NCBI GenBank assembly: GCA_017503805.1
Contig: JAFVSJ010000028.1
Coordinates: 1-53,858 of the forward strand
Reading direction: 5' to 3'
DNA from: Tidjanibacter sp.
Lineage (GTDB): Bacteria; Bacteroidota; Bacteroidia; Bacteroidales; Rikenellaceae
DNA: 53,858 nt
Under the pieces are notes generated by a model. It did no database searches, was not told the origin of the DNA, and worked only from the letters and a program-made list of their open reading frames with translations. Shown piece after piece: positions 28,408-37,374 of this stretch; position 1 is the first letter of the stretch; each line of letters opens with the position of its first letter. A program made the translations under genes and the position numbers.

Positions 28408-29464
28408 CAAATCATTTGTACAGAAGCCACCGATGGCAGATGATGAGTTTGCAACTATCTGGAGAAGTGTTCATCTGAAAGTTACTGACACCTATGATAC
28501 GCCACCCGAAATACTTTGGGTGAATGGCTCTACCATTGGCACATTGGGTAATTTCAGTGCCTCGACAGGCAAGGCAAAGAGCAAAAAGACCTTTAATATC
28601 TCGGCTATCGTGGCAGCAGCACTAAGAAATAGTGAGGTGTTGCAATACTCGGCATATCTGCCACAGGAGAAACGCAAGATTCTCTATGTTGATACTGAGC
28701 AAAGCTTCTACCATTGCCATAAGGTGCTCAAACGCATAATGCGGTTGGCAGGGTGTGACATTGAACAAAACAGCAAGGATTTTCTATTCATTGTCTTGCG
28801 TGAGCATACTCCCGAGAGGCGTAGAGAGATTATCGGCGAAACCTTGCGAAGAGTAAAGGGTATCGGGCTTGTGATTATTGACGGCATCAGGGATTTGATG
28901 TATGATATAAACTCCCCAAGCGAATCGGCAGAGATTATCAACCTGTTGATGCGTTGGTCGAGCGAGTATAATCTACATATTCATACGGTGCTGCACCTGA
29001 ACAAAGGCGATGACAATACCCGAGGGCATATCGGAACAGAACTCAACAATAAGGCAGAAACGGTGCTGCAAGTAACTAAAAGCACGCAAGATGCCAATAT
29101 CAGCGAGGTCAAGGCTATGCACATTCGTGATAGGGATTTCTCCCCGTTTGCTTTCCGCATCAATGATGATGCTCTGCCCGAATTGGTCAGGGATTACACC
29201 TTTGACCAGCCACGCAAAGACCGCTCTTTCCCTCTAAAGGAGTTAAGCGAGCAGGAACACCGTCAAGCGTTGGAGAATGGTTTCGGCAACAAAGTGATAC
29301 AGGGTTTCCCCAATGTCATTGCAGCACTTAAAACGGGCTACGCAAGTATCGGCTATGAGCGTGGACGCAATACACTCGTTGATTTAAGAACATTCCTTGT
29401 AAACAAGCGAATGATTATCCCCGAGGGCAAAGGGTGGCGATACAATCCCGACTTCGTATTCTGA
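28397..29464 (+). CDS. RecA/RepA-like AAA ATPase
   Basis: 355 aa. The ATG at 28397 overlaps the preceding stop and is preferred to an ATG at 28364 that lies inside the upstream gene. A Walker A-like loop ASTGKAKSKKT is near residue 59 and a Walker B strand GLVIIDGIRDLMYD near residue 160; the order fits the RepA/DnaB-like RecA fold used by mobile elements as a replication helicase. The C-terminal 80 residues look like a winged-helix region. It works presumably with the primase downstream. Confidence 0.82.
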   Translation: MENNKSFVQKPPMADDEFATIWRSVHLKVTDTYDTPPEILWVNGSTIGTLGNFSASTGKAKSKKTFNISAIVAAALRNSEVLQYSAYLPQEKRKILYVDTEQSFYHCHKVLKRIMRLAGCDIEQNSKDFLFIVLREHTPERRREIIGETLRRVKGIGLVIIDGIRDLMYDINSPSESAEIINLLMRWSSEYNLHIHTVLHLNKGDDNTRGHIGTELNNKAETVLQVTKSTQDANISEVKAMHIRDRDFSPFAFRINDDALPELVRDYTFDQPRKDRSFPLKELSEQEHRQALENGFGNKVIQGFPNVIAALKTGYASIGYERGRNTLVDLRTFLVNKRMIIPEGKGWRYNPDFVF

Positions 29465-29465
29465 G

Positions 29466-29516
29466 ATAGGTTTAGTTTAGTTCGGGTGTATATGATTCGT
29501 ACTGAATAAACCTAAA
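29466..29516. repeat. Element-internal palindrome, copy 1
   Basis: TAGGTTTAGTTTAGT at the left and GAATAAACCTA at the right, directly after the ATPase stop. Related to the copies at 37078 and 39046 but with a different centre. Could be a terminator or protein site. Confidence 0.5.
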
Positions 29517-29531
29517 TAGTGAAACTCAAAG

Positions 29532-29565
29532 CCGATTGAGTGACTGCACAACAGCACTCAATCGG
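29532..29565. promoter_or_regulatory. Hairpin upstream of the primase gene
   Basis: CCGATTGAGTG (29532-29542) pairs exactly with CACTCAATCGG (29555-29565); inner CTG/CAG may extend the stem. No U-tract follows. Between the ATPase and primase genes, so a replication or attenuation role is possible. Confidence 0.5.
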
Positions 29566-29605
29566 TATATCAACCAATCAATTAACTTATAAAAACAGAA
29601 ACAAT

Positions 29606-30571
29606 ATGAATATCAACGAAATAAAGAAAATCAAGTTGGCAGACTATCTGCAAAGTTTGGGTTATACACCCGTTAAGCAACAAGGCAGGAGCCTATGGTA
29701 TAAATCACCGCTGAGGAACGAAACCGATGCTTCGTTCAAGGTAAACACCGAGTTAAACCAATGGTACGACTTCGGTATCGGCAAGGGGGGCAACATCATC
29801 GCATTGGCAGCGGAACTCTATCACAGTGAAAATGTAGCATACCTGTTGGAACGTATAGCGGAACGAACACCCTACATTCGCCCTGCAACATTCTCTTTTG
29901 GCAAGCAGAAAACTCACAACAGCAGTTTTCAAGGCGTACAGGTTGGCGAGTTATCTTCTCCTGCCCTTATCGACTATCTGCGAGAACGAGGAATAAACAT
30001 CGAACTCGCCAAAAGAGAATGTAAGGAGTTGAGATACGAGTATGAGGGTAAAACCTACTTCGTTGTCGGTTTTCCGAATATCGCAGATGGATATGAACTC
30101 CGCAACCGCTACTTCAAAGGTTGCCTTGCTCCAAAGGATATTACTCATATCCGACAGCAGGGCGAGCAACGGCTGGTATGCTATCTCTTCGAGGGCTTTA
30201 TGGATTATCTCTCGTTCCTCACAATACGAATGAACAACAACCCCGAAGAGCCACGCACAGGCGAGCAGGATTATATGGTGCTGAACTCCGTTACCAACCT
30301 CTCGAAAGCCGAACAATTGCTACGCCCATACTCCCGAATCGGTTGCTTCCTCGACAATGACCAGGCAGGACAAAGAGCCTATGAAAATCTGAAAAGGATG
30401 TTCGGAAACAGGCTTCAAGATATGTCGCATCACTACAAGGAGCACAAGGATTTGAACGACTATCTATGCCATAGAAACCAAGCAAAACATGCAGAGAAAA
30501 AATCACAAGTCCAATCCGTAAGGCGGATGCCACAACCGCAGCCGAAGAAGAAACGAGGCTTCAGGTTATAG
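29606..30571 (+). CDS. Toprim-domain primase of the element
   Basis: 321 aa. The start MNINEIKKIKLADYL at 29606 is chosen because homologous element primases begin here and the upstream region holds a hairpin. The N-terminal zinc-finger-like region lacks its Cys but keeps SPLRNETDASFKV and WYDFGIGKGGNIIALA. The Toprim domain has the Glu motif LFEGFMDYLSFL (about residue 200) and the DxD-type LDNDQAGQRA (about 254). A basic tail ends it. It would prime strand synthesis during transfer or replication. Confidence 0.85.
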   Translation: MNINEIKKIKLADYLQSLGYTPVKQQGRSLWYKSPLRNETDASFKVNTELNQWYDFGIGKGGNIIALAAELYHSENVAYLLERIAERTPYIRPATFSFGKQKTHNSSFQGVQVGELSSPALIDYLRERGINIELAKRECKELRYEYEGKTYFVVGFPNIADGYELRNRYFKGCLAPKDITHIRQQGEQRLVCYLFEGFMDYLSFLTIRMNNNPEEPRTGEQDYMVLNSVTNLSKAEQLLRPYSRIGCFLDNDQAGQRAYENLKRMFGNRLQDMSHHYKEHKDLNDYLCHRNQAKHAEKKSQVQSVRRMPQPQPKKKRGFRL

Positions 30572-30602
30572 CCCACTATAACTACACAGGTGTAGTTGTG
30601 GG
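30572..30602. other. Candidate origin of transfer
   Basis: CCCAC and AACTACAC (30572-30587, 3-nt bulge between) pair with GTGTAGTT and GTGGG (30590-30602) around a 2-nt loop, in the 137-bp gap just before the relaxase gene, where MobV-type oriT regions usually lie. No nick site was identified. It could instead be a primase terminator, though no U-tract follows. Confidence 0.45.
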
Positions 30603-30708
30603 GCAGAGCGACCTCTCTGCACTCCGCTTATGGGCTTCGCCCCTAAGAACCCCCAAGCAGAAATAAGGAAACAACCGACCTAATTGTAACCAATAAAATT
30701 AAAGAACA

Positions 30709-32112
30709 ATGGCAATAAAAAGCAGCATACATATCAAGCCTTGCAACATATCATCAAGCGAGGCTCACAACCTCAGAACTCCCGAATATATGCGAAACAT
30801 CGGAGAGGCGAAAATCTACCTTGTTCCCCAACTCGTAACCGACAATGAGCATTGGATAAATCCACGCTTTGGCGATTACGACTTGCAGACGCATTACGAC
30901 AATATCAAGCAGATGGTAAAGGCTAAGACAGGGCGAGCAATGCAGGAGAAAGAACGGGAACGCAAAACCAAGAGTGGTAAAATAATCAAGGTAGCAGGAT
31001 GCTCACCCATTCGTGAGGGTGTGCTCCTCATCAAGCCCAACACCACATTAGAGGATGTTCGTAGGTTTGGCGAGGAGTGCCAACAGCGTTGGGGTATTAC
31101 ACCGCTGCAAATCTTCTTGCATAAGGATGAGGGACATTGGCTCGGTGGAGAGCCACCCCCAGACGATAAGGAGAGTTTTCAAATCGGTGGTCGTTGGTTC
31201 AAACCCAATTATCACGCTCATATCGTTTTCGATTGGATGGACCACGAAACGGGAAAAAGTCGCAAACTCAACGATGATGATATGATACAGATGCAGACCT
31301 TGGCATCCGAGATTCTATCAATGGAGCGAGGGGAGTCCAAATCCGAGACAGGCAAGGAGCATTTGGAGCGTAACGACTTCATCATCGAGAAGCAGCGAGC
31401 CGAACTTGAACGCATAGAGGCTGAGCGACAGCATAAGGAACACCAGATAGATCTTGCCGAGCAAGAACTAAAACAGGTGAAATCGGAGATACGCACCGAC
31501 AAACTCAAAAGCGTAGCCACCGATGCAGCCACAGCCCTTGCAAGCGGTGTCAGTTCTCTTTTCGGTAGCGGTAAGATGAAATCGTTAGAACGCAAGAACG
31601 AGGATTTACGGGACGAGATAGCTATCCGAGATGAAACAATCGAGCAACTGCAAACCAATATCAAGCAAATGGAGGTAGAACATAGCAGGGCAATGATGAA
31701 TAAGGATAACGAGCATCGCAAGGCTCTTGAAGCAAAGGAGGCCGAACATAAGGAGGAGACCAACATCCTTAATTCGATAATCAAGACTGCTCATCGTTGG
31801 TATCCCGATTTTGCTAATCTTCTACGATTGGAACGCCTTGCCAAGCAAATCGGGCTTTCAGCAATGGAATTTGCTGAGCTGATTAAGGGTAAGGTTCTGA
31901 ACTTTACAGGGCGACTGTTCTCCTCAGAACATAACAGATGGTTTGCTACGGATAATACCCCTTTACAGATTCTGCGAGATAACGATAAGCGACTTACCCT
32001 AACCGCAAATCGAATACCTATCAGCCAATGGTTCTGCGAACAATACGACAAACTCCGACAATCAATCCGACAGCCTATTCAGCCAAAGAAAAACAGAGGA
32101 ATGAAACTCTAA
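30709..32112 (+). CDS. mob: MobV-type relaxase (Pre/Mob family)
   Basis: 467 aa. Nicks the element at oriT and pilots the strand to a recipient. The N-terminal MAIKSSIHIKPC segment and the histidine motifs LHKDEGHW (about residue 143) and NYHAHIVFDWMD (about 167) fit the MobV catalytic core. Residues about 210-355 form a long Glu/Lys/Arg-rich coiled coil. The C-terminal region is variable. No coupling protein or type IV secretion genes are present, so transfer needs a helper element. Confidence 0.88.
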   Translation: MAIKSSIHIKPCNISSSEAHNLRTPEYMRNIGEAKIYLVPQLVTDNEHWINPRFGDYDLQTHYDNIKQMVKAKTGRAMQEKERERKTKSGKIIKVAGCSPIREGVLLIKPNTTLEDVRRFGEECQQRWGITPLQIFLHKDEGHWLGGEPPPDDKESFQIGGRWFKPNYHAHIVFDWMDHETGKSRKLNDDDMIQMQTLASEILSMERGESKSETGKEHLERNDFIIEKQRAELERIEAERQHKEHQIDLAEQELKQVKSEIRTDKLKSVATDAATALASGVSSLFGSGKMKSLERKNEDLRDEIAIRDETIEQLQTNIKQMEVEHSRAMMNKDNEHRKALEAKEAEHKEETNILNSIIKTAHRWYPDFANLLRLERLAKQIGLSAMEFAELIKGKVLNFTGRLFSSEHNRWFATDNTPLQILRDNDKRLTLTANRIPISQWFCEQYDKLRQSIRQPIQPKKNRGMKL

Positions 32113-32117
32113 ACAAT

Positions 32118-32147
32118 AATGGCGACCGCAATCAAGTGGTCGCCATT
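32118..32147. terminator. Stem-loop between convergent genes
   Basis: AATGGCGACC (32118-32127) and GGTCGCCATT (32138-32147) pair perfectly over 10 bp between the ends of the relaxase and TetR genes; likely a bidirectional terminator. Confidence 0.7.
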
Positions 32148-32150
32148 GCT

Positions 32151-32747
32151 CTATTTAACCTCTAATAAGTTTCGCATTTGTGCTATGATGTTTTGTTTCC
32201 AATCGCACAACATTTCTCTAAAATGCTCCTCATCATTCATAAATACCTTTTGAGCCATATTTAATGTCAAGAATGGAAATGACAGCAGACTATAGAAATT
32301 ATAAAATACAAATTGCAATGATACTTTATTTAATTTACCTTCATCCATTTCCTCCTGAACTGACGCCAGTGCCTTTCCCATTGTCTCTAAGACATTGAGT
32401 TCCTTTGCTGAATTAATAAGTAGGTCAGCATCACGATTCAGCTCTCGTAGTAAAAACATTGGCAGATGCGGATTCTCCCAAAACAGTTCATAATAAGCAT
32501 CAATGACAACCCCTATTCGCTCTGCAACAGATTTTTCTTTATGCATTAATGCATCAAAAACTTTAGGGATGATGGATGATACAATACCTCCGATAACGGC
32601 TTGAAACATCTTGTCTTTGGTGCGAAAATAGTAATGCAGGGCAGGACGATTGATACCTACTCTTGTTGCAATCTCACTCATACTCGTCTCCGCATATCCC
32701 TTCTCAATAAAGAGTGCACGAGCTGCATTGATAATCTTATTTTCCAT
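32151..32747 (-). CDS. TetR-family transcriptional regulator
   Basis: 198 aa. Residues 1-50 are a TetR N-terminal helix-turn-helix (IINAARALFIEKGYAETSMS, then EIATRVGINRPALHYYFRTK). The helical C-terminal ligand-binding domain is of unknown specificity. It is the second gene of an operon, overlapping the activase gene by 11 bp. A TGACAC-CT-GTGTCA palindrome at the operon promoter is a natural operator, implying autoregulation; the effector is unknown. Confidence 0.9.
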   Translation of the reverse strand: MENKIINAARALFIEKGYAETSMSEIATRVGINRPALHYYFRTKDKMFQAVIGGIVSSIIPKVFDALMHKEKSVAERIGVVIDAYYELFWENPHLPMFLLRELNRDADLLINSAKELNVLETMGKALASVQEEMDEGKLNKVSLQFVFYNFYSLLSFPFLTLNMAQKVFMNDEEHFREMLCDWKQNIIAQMRNLLEVK

Positions 32748-35700
32748 CAGTATTCTCTTTCAATTTGTCAATAAATAGTAACAAACGATTTTTAATATTT
32801 ACATCGCTTACACCGCTATCAAAGTCCAAAGATAGTAAATTTATTGCAGGATATAGGTCTTTCAACCTTTTTTCTACTCCTTTGGATACGATGTGGTTAG
32901 CGATGCAGCCAAATGGTTGCAGACTAATAACGCTATTTATTCCCTTTTGTGCATACGATATAATCTCGGCGGGTAGTAACCAGCCCTCACCGAATTGGGC
33001 ATTAAGGGTAATCACTCGCTCCGCAAGTTTCGCTTCGTGGAAAATGTCGTTAAAAGGTGTAAAGTGGCGAAATGTAGAACATAGTTTGTTTGTTTTCTCA
33101 ATTTCGTGCTTTACAATGTGATATAATCCTCGGTAAGCAATATCGGTTAAACCTCGTTTAAGTAAATGTGCATTCGTTTTTGCTTTACGATTAACGAAAG
33201 CTTGCGTAAAGAAATCTATTAGGACAGGTGGTTCTACCTCTATGTGATGTTCAGCAAGCCAATCAACTATATTTCTGTTGGCAAAAGAGTTGAATTTCAA
33301 ATATATCTCACCAACAATACCAACTTTTGGAAGCGATATATCTCGGCAAATAGAGTTAAAATCTTCGGCAGCAAATGGTAAATGTTTAAGCAGTTCGCTG
33401 CTTTTACCTTCCTCTATCAACTCCGCTCCCATTTCCAAATAGAGTTTCCGCAAATCAGCAGCCATACCTTTGTTAATCTCTCGCACAAGAGCTGCGTGGT
33501 AAAATTTGTTGATACAATCGCTATATAGTACGGCACGAAGAGCAATTGGCAAAACCTTTAACCAATTTATCTTGAATGCGGGCTGCTTATTCTCTATACC
33601 AGACCCCAAAGCAAGAGATATTACGGGAACATCATTAAATCCAGCATCAACCAACGCCTTTTTTAGCATTGGCAGATAGTTTGAAGCTCGGCACTGTCCG
33701 CCCGTTTGAGTGATGCCAACTGCGGTATGCGACGGGTCATATTTACCACTCTTAAAAGCCTTTATCACATCTCCGATAATAAGTGTCGCAGGATAACAGA
33801 CCTCATTATTAGCATATTTTAATCCGTATTCACTCGACTCATCATTACTCATCGGCAGCGATTCTACTTCATATCCCGCTACACGCAAAACTGATGGGAT
33901 AAGAGGCGAAATGAATGATGTGAAATAAGGCACAACTATTTTGCGGTTCAAATGTTTTTGCTCATAATTTGGAGTGGTCGCAAAATCTTGCTTATCTCTA
34001 TTCTCTCTCTTCTTATTCGCTATTTTAAGACTCTCTATAAGTGAGCGTACTCTTAATTTCATTGACCCTATATTGTTTATATCGTCCAATTTGAGCAGTG
34101 TAAAAGCCTTGTTGTGGCGTAGCAGTAAATCACGAACTTCATCTACCATAAATGCGTCGGGACCACAACCGAATGATGTCATTTGCACGAATTGAACATT
34201 ATCACTCTGCGTAGTACACCATTTGGCAGCACGCATAATACGATTGGGATATGACCACTGCGATAAAAAGTGGGTATCGTTAATATCAATATTTTCACCT
34301 CTTACAACATCCTCGGTCAGCACATCAACGCCCATCTCTGCAAGCATATTGGAAACCTTATGTTGAATTAGCGGGTCGGCGTGATAAGGTCGCCCTGCAA
34401 GCAGTATGGTTAAGTTGTCCATTTGTTGTGATACTCGTAGCGATTCTTTGTTTCGTTCTGCAATATCAAGCATATAATTCGTTTGCGCCTCTTCGGCTTT
34501 TAGAAAAGCGTCCAATGCTATGCCTTTGGATACCCCTAATGAGTGGAGATACTCCTCGCATTGCTTGTATAGCAAGTTGCCATCGTTAAAACTGATGACA
34601 GGTGAATCAATAGGGATTCTTGTTTGTTGCACGCTCTTGACCACAGCGGAATAACCCGTTACAATGGGGCAGTTATAGCTATTTTGGTCGCCATTACCGC
34701 ATTGCTCCTTAACGACAAATGGCATAAATATTCTATCAACATCTCGTTTTTGAAGGTCGCAGATATGGCTGTGTACTAACTTTGCAGGGAAACAGATATT
34801 ATCAGACATAACCATTCGAGCACTATGCTCGTATCGTGTATAGTTGGAGGGTTCGGATAAATATACCGAAATACCACACTCGGTAAACAGAGTATGCCAA
34901 AATGGGTACTCCTCAAACATATTCAGCACACGAGGTATGCCTATTGTCAGTTTAGGGTTTTCAATAACTGCACTCCGAGAGAACAAAAGGTCGGTCTTTA
35001 TTTCGTACATATTACGCCCTGCGACTCTCGATGTTCCGCTGTTGTTGAAATGTTTTTCACATCTGTTTCCCGAATAATATTTGTGTCCGTTGCCAAAATT
35101 GTATTGTTGTATCTCACAATTATTCTCACATCCTCTACAATTCAGTGTGCGTGTAGAGTATGTAACCGTAGCCAACATTTCATCGAGAGAGATTGTGTTA
35201 CCGCTGTTCTCCATAGCGTGGAGAGCGCATCCGAATGCACCCATCAGTTCAGGATATTCACATCTTGTAACTTCAAGATTTGTAATGATTTCCAATGCTC
35301 GTACGATTGCATCATTACGCATAGCGCCACCTTGAACAACAATATGGTTGCCTAATTGTGAAGCATCCTTTAATTTCAATACTTTATATAGGCAGTTTTT
35401 TACAACAGAATATGCCAATCCTGCTGATATATCGCTTACCGATGCTCCCTCTCGTAGGACTTGTTTAACCTTTGAGTTCATAAAGACGGTGCAACGAGTA
35501 CCGAGGTCGGCAGGGTGAGCGGATTCACAAGCTTTTTGAGCAAACTCAGAAGCAGAGTATCCTAAACTTTGTGCAAAAGCCTCTATAAATGAGCCACAAC
35601 CTGAAGAACAAGCTTCATTGATTTCGATTCGGTCTATAATGCCATTATTGACAAATATAGCTTTCATATCTTGACCTCCGATGTCAAGAATAAAACTCAC

Positions 35701-36951
35701 CTTGTCATCAAGATTGTGCGCAGCTTTGTAGTGTGCAATAGTTTCTATGATTCCTGAGTGTAAGTTAAACGCAGCCTTAATCAAATCCTCACCATATCCC
35801 GTAGAACAACTACCTGCAAATTCCAAAACAGCACCTTGCTTTTTGCACTCTTCCGAGAGTTTAGACAAGCCAAGTACTATGGTTTCAATAGGTCTGCCAC
35901 CATTACCTTTATAAAATTTATATAACAACTCTCCTTGCTCATTCAACACAACAATCTTTGTGGTAGTTGAGCCCGAATCAATACCTAAGTATGCTCTCTG
36001 CACGCCTTTTGATAGTTTTGCGTGAGCTATATTGTTACGAGAAATTCGATTGTGCCACTCATTGTACGAGGTCGTATTTTCAAATATTGGTTGTAGAGAT
36101 GAGGTGGAGCGTTCTATGTTACTTGAAGATTTCTTTAAGCGAACGATTAAATCCGACAGACGCTCAATGTGCTCATTCTCAATTTCAACCAGAGCAGTAC
36201 CAAGAGCAGGGATAAGCTCTCCATATTGGGGCAACATAATTTGAGAATCATCCAATGATAGATAACTCTTGAATGCCTCTCGAAGTGCTGGGATAAATGT
36301 TAGCGGACCGCCACAAAACAATATAGGCGGTTGTATATCATATCCGTGCGCTAATGTTGTGATGGTCTGCACCGCCACAGCGTGAAAAATTGACGCAGCA
36401 ATGTTCTCTCGGCTAATATTTTTAGCTATTAGATTTTGAATGTCCGTCTTACAGAAAACTCCGCATCGTGATGCTATGGGATAGATTTTAGATGAACGCA
36501 GTGCCAATTCATTCAATTCATCGGGAGTAACACCTAAGATAATAGCCATTTGGTCGATAAATGCTCCTGTTCCTCCTGCACAATTTCCGTTCATTCGCAA
36601 ATCATCAGTCTTACCATCCTTAAATAATACTATTTTGGCATCCTCTCCTCCGATGTCAATCATAGTATTAGTTGTGGGATAATAGCATTGTACCGTTTTT
36701 GATGCTGCAACCACCTCTTGCACAAATGGCAAATTGCACCGCTCAGCGAGTCCCATTCCTACCGAGCCTGTTACTCGCAACGAAACCTCTTCATCACCAA
36801 ACTTACATAACAACTCTTCAAGGAATGATGTGATAACCTCATTCGCCTGTGCGTTATGTCTTTTGTATGATGAAAAACACACATTCCCGTTTGTTCCAAT
36901 AGCAACCAACTTGGCGGTTGTTGAACCAATATCAAGACCTATTTTTACCAT
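32737..36951 (-). CDS. Giant acyl-CoA dehydratase activase (2-hydroxyglutaryl-CoA dehydratase type)
   Basis: 1404 aa, ASKHA-fold ATPase family that activates radical 2-hydroxyacyl-CoA dehydratases with ATP-driven low-potential electrons. Two BcrAD/BadFG ATPase domains start at MVKIGLDIGSTTAK (residue 1) and YLGIDSGSTTTKIVV (about 320). Each has cluster cysteines: GNCAGGTGAF and SRCGVFCKTD in the first, EACSSGCGSF and TRCTVFMNSK in the second. A DUF2229-like and dehydratase-like half follows (LTIGIPRVLNMFEEYPF, about 660). The start at 36951 is favoured because the alternative ATG at 36996 lies inside the promoter. The physiological substrate is unknown; no separate dehydratase subunits are nearby. 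Confidence 0.85.
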   Translation of the reverse strand: MVKIGLDIGSTTAKLVAIGTNGNVCFSSYKRHNAQANEVITSFLEELLCKFGDEEVSLRVTGSVGMGLAERCNLPFVQEVVAASKTVQCYYPTTNTMIDIGGEDAKIVLFKDGKTDDLRMNGNCAGGTGAFIDQMAIILGVTPDELNELALRSSKIYPIASRCGVFCKTDIQNLIAKNISRENIAASIFHAVAVQTITTLAHGYDIQPPILFCGGPLTFIPALREAFKSYLSLDDSQIMLPQYGELIPALGTALVEIENEHIERLSDLIVRLKKSSSNIERSTSSLQPIFENTTSYNEWHNRISRNNIAHAKLSKGVQRAYLGIDSGSTTTKIVVLNEQGELLYKFYKGNGGRPIETIVLGLSKLSEECKKQGAVLEFAGSCSTGYGEDLIKAAFNLHSGIIETIAHYKAAHNLDDKVSFILDIGGQDMKAIFVNNGIIDRIEINEACSSGCGSFIEAFAQSLGYSASEFAQKACESAHPADLGTRCTVFMNSKVKQVLREGASVSDISAGLAYSVVKNCLYKVLKLKDASQLGNHIVVQGGAMRNDAIVRALEIITNLEVTRCEYPELMGAFGCALHAMENSGNTISLDEMLATVTYSTRTLNCRGCENNCEIQQYNFGNGHKYYSGNRCEKHFNNSGTSRVAGRNMYEIKTDLLFSRSAVIENPKLTIGIPRVLNMFEEYPFWHTLFTECGISVYLSEPSNYTRYEHSARMVMSDNICFPAKLVHSHICDLQKRDVDRIFMPFVVKEQCGNGDQNSYNCPIVTGYSAVVKSVQQTRIPIDSPVISFNDGNLLYKQCEEYLHSLGVSKGIALDAFLKAEEAQTNYMLDIAERNKESLRVSQQMDNLTILLAGRPYHADPLIQHKVSNMLAEMGVDVLTEDVVRGENIDINDTHFLSQWSYPNRIMRAAKWCTTQSDNVQFVQMTSFGCGPDAFMVDEVRDLLLRHNKAFTLLKLDDINNIGSMKLRVRSLIESLKIANKKRENRDKQDFATTPNYEQKHLNRKIVVPYFTSFISPLIPSVLRVAGYEVESLPMSNDESSEYGLKYANNEVCYPATLIIGDVIKAFKSGKYDPSHTAVGITQTGGQCRASNYLPMLKKALVDAGFNDVPVISLALGSGIENKQPAFKINWLKVLPIALRAVLYSDCINKFYHAALVREINKGMAADLRKLYLEMGAELIEEGKSSELLKHLPFAAEDFNSICRDISLPKVGIVGEIYLKFNSFANRNIVDWLAEHHIEVEPPVLIDFFTQAFVNRKAKTNAHLLKRGLTDIAYRGLYHIVKHEIEKTNKLCSTFRHFTPFNDIFHEAKLAERVITLNAQFGEGWLLPAEIISYAQKGINSVISLQPFGCIANHIVSKGVEKRLKDLYPAINLLSLDFDSGVSDVNIKNRLLLFIDKLKENTDGK

Positions 36952-36975
36952 AAAACAACGACTTACATTAGTGTT

Positions 36976-36989
36976 TGACACCTGTGTCA
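36976..36989. promoter_or_regulatory. Probable TetR operator
   Basis: TGACAC, CT, GTGTCA: a perfect palindrome 5 bp downstream of the -7 box of the activase operon promoter, covering the expected transcription start. Confidence 0.68.
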
Positions 36990-36993
36990 GTTG

Positions 36994-37025
36994 CAAAATT
37001 ATACGCTTTTTACGAAACGAACAAA
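36994..37025 (-). promoter_or_regulatory. Promoter of the activase-tetR operon
   Basis: On the minus strand: TTTG (37025-37022), a 20-bp spacer, then TAATTTTG (37001-36994). A good consensus match that places the activase start codon about 43 bp downstream. Confidence 0.75.
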
Positions 37026-37077
37026 TTTTATGGCAAAATTTACATTTTTTAACAAGGCGAGAACGCTGAATAATGTA

Positions 37078-37131
37078 ATAAGTTTAGTTTAGTCCATTGG
37101 CTATATACCCAAAACGGAATAAACCTATTTT
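37078..37131. repeat. Element-internal palindrome, copy 2
   Basis: 37 bases (37082-37118) are identical to copy 3 at 39049-39085. GTTTAGTCC (37087-37095) pairs with GGAATAAAC (37116-37124) with one mismatch; a T-run follows. Confidence 0.65.
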
Positions 37132-37273
37132 CGCCTGGGCAGCACTTTAAAAATCAAAAAACACACCCAACCTTGATTTTTGGGAGTAAAAATGGATGTA
37201 ATCTCGTAACTACCTTATTTACACCTTTATTAACGGAGAGGGGGCGTTTGACCTCAATATCGATGGAGATTCG

Positions 37274-37281
37274 TATATTTG
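37274..37281 (+). promoter_or_regulatory. Possible -7 box for the metallophosphoesterase gene
   Basis: TATATTTG, with TTTG at 37247-37250 (23-bp spacer, long). A second candidate TACTTTTG lies at 37345-37352, 22 bp before the gene. Which one is used cannot be told. Confidence 0.4.
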
Positions 37282-37374
37282 CAAATAATGAACTACTCTT
37301 GGCAATAAAGTCGTATTAAATGCATTTATACTAATATTTTTGATTACTTTTGTTACAATGAAGAATATTGACAT

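Larger units (their letters stand above)
36952..37374. other. 423-bp intergenic region with divergent promoters
   Basis: It holds the activase operator and promoter (minus), palindrome copy 2, a perfect 9-bp AAAAATCAA/TTGATTTTT stem-loop (37149-37157 with 37173-37181) and possible promoter boxes for the metallophosphoesterase (plus) at 37274 and 37345. Confidence 0.65.

Noticed and set aside
36952-36996. Earlier ATG (36994-36996) as the start of the activase
   Set aside because: It lies within the TAATTTTG -7 box and upstream of the operator, so it would not be in the transcript; the start at 36951 gives the canonical family N-terminus.
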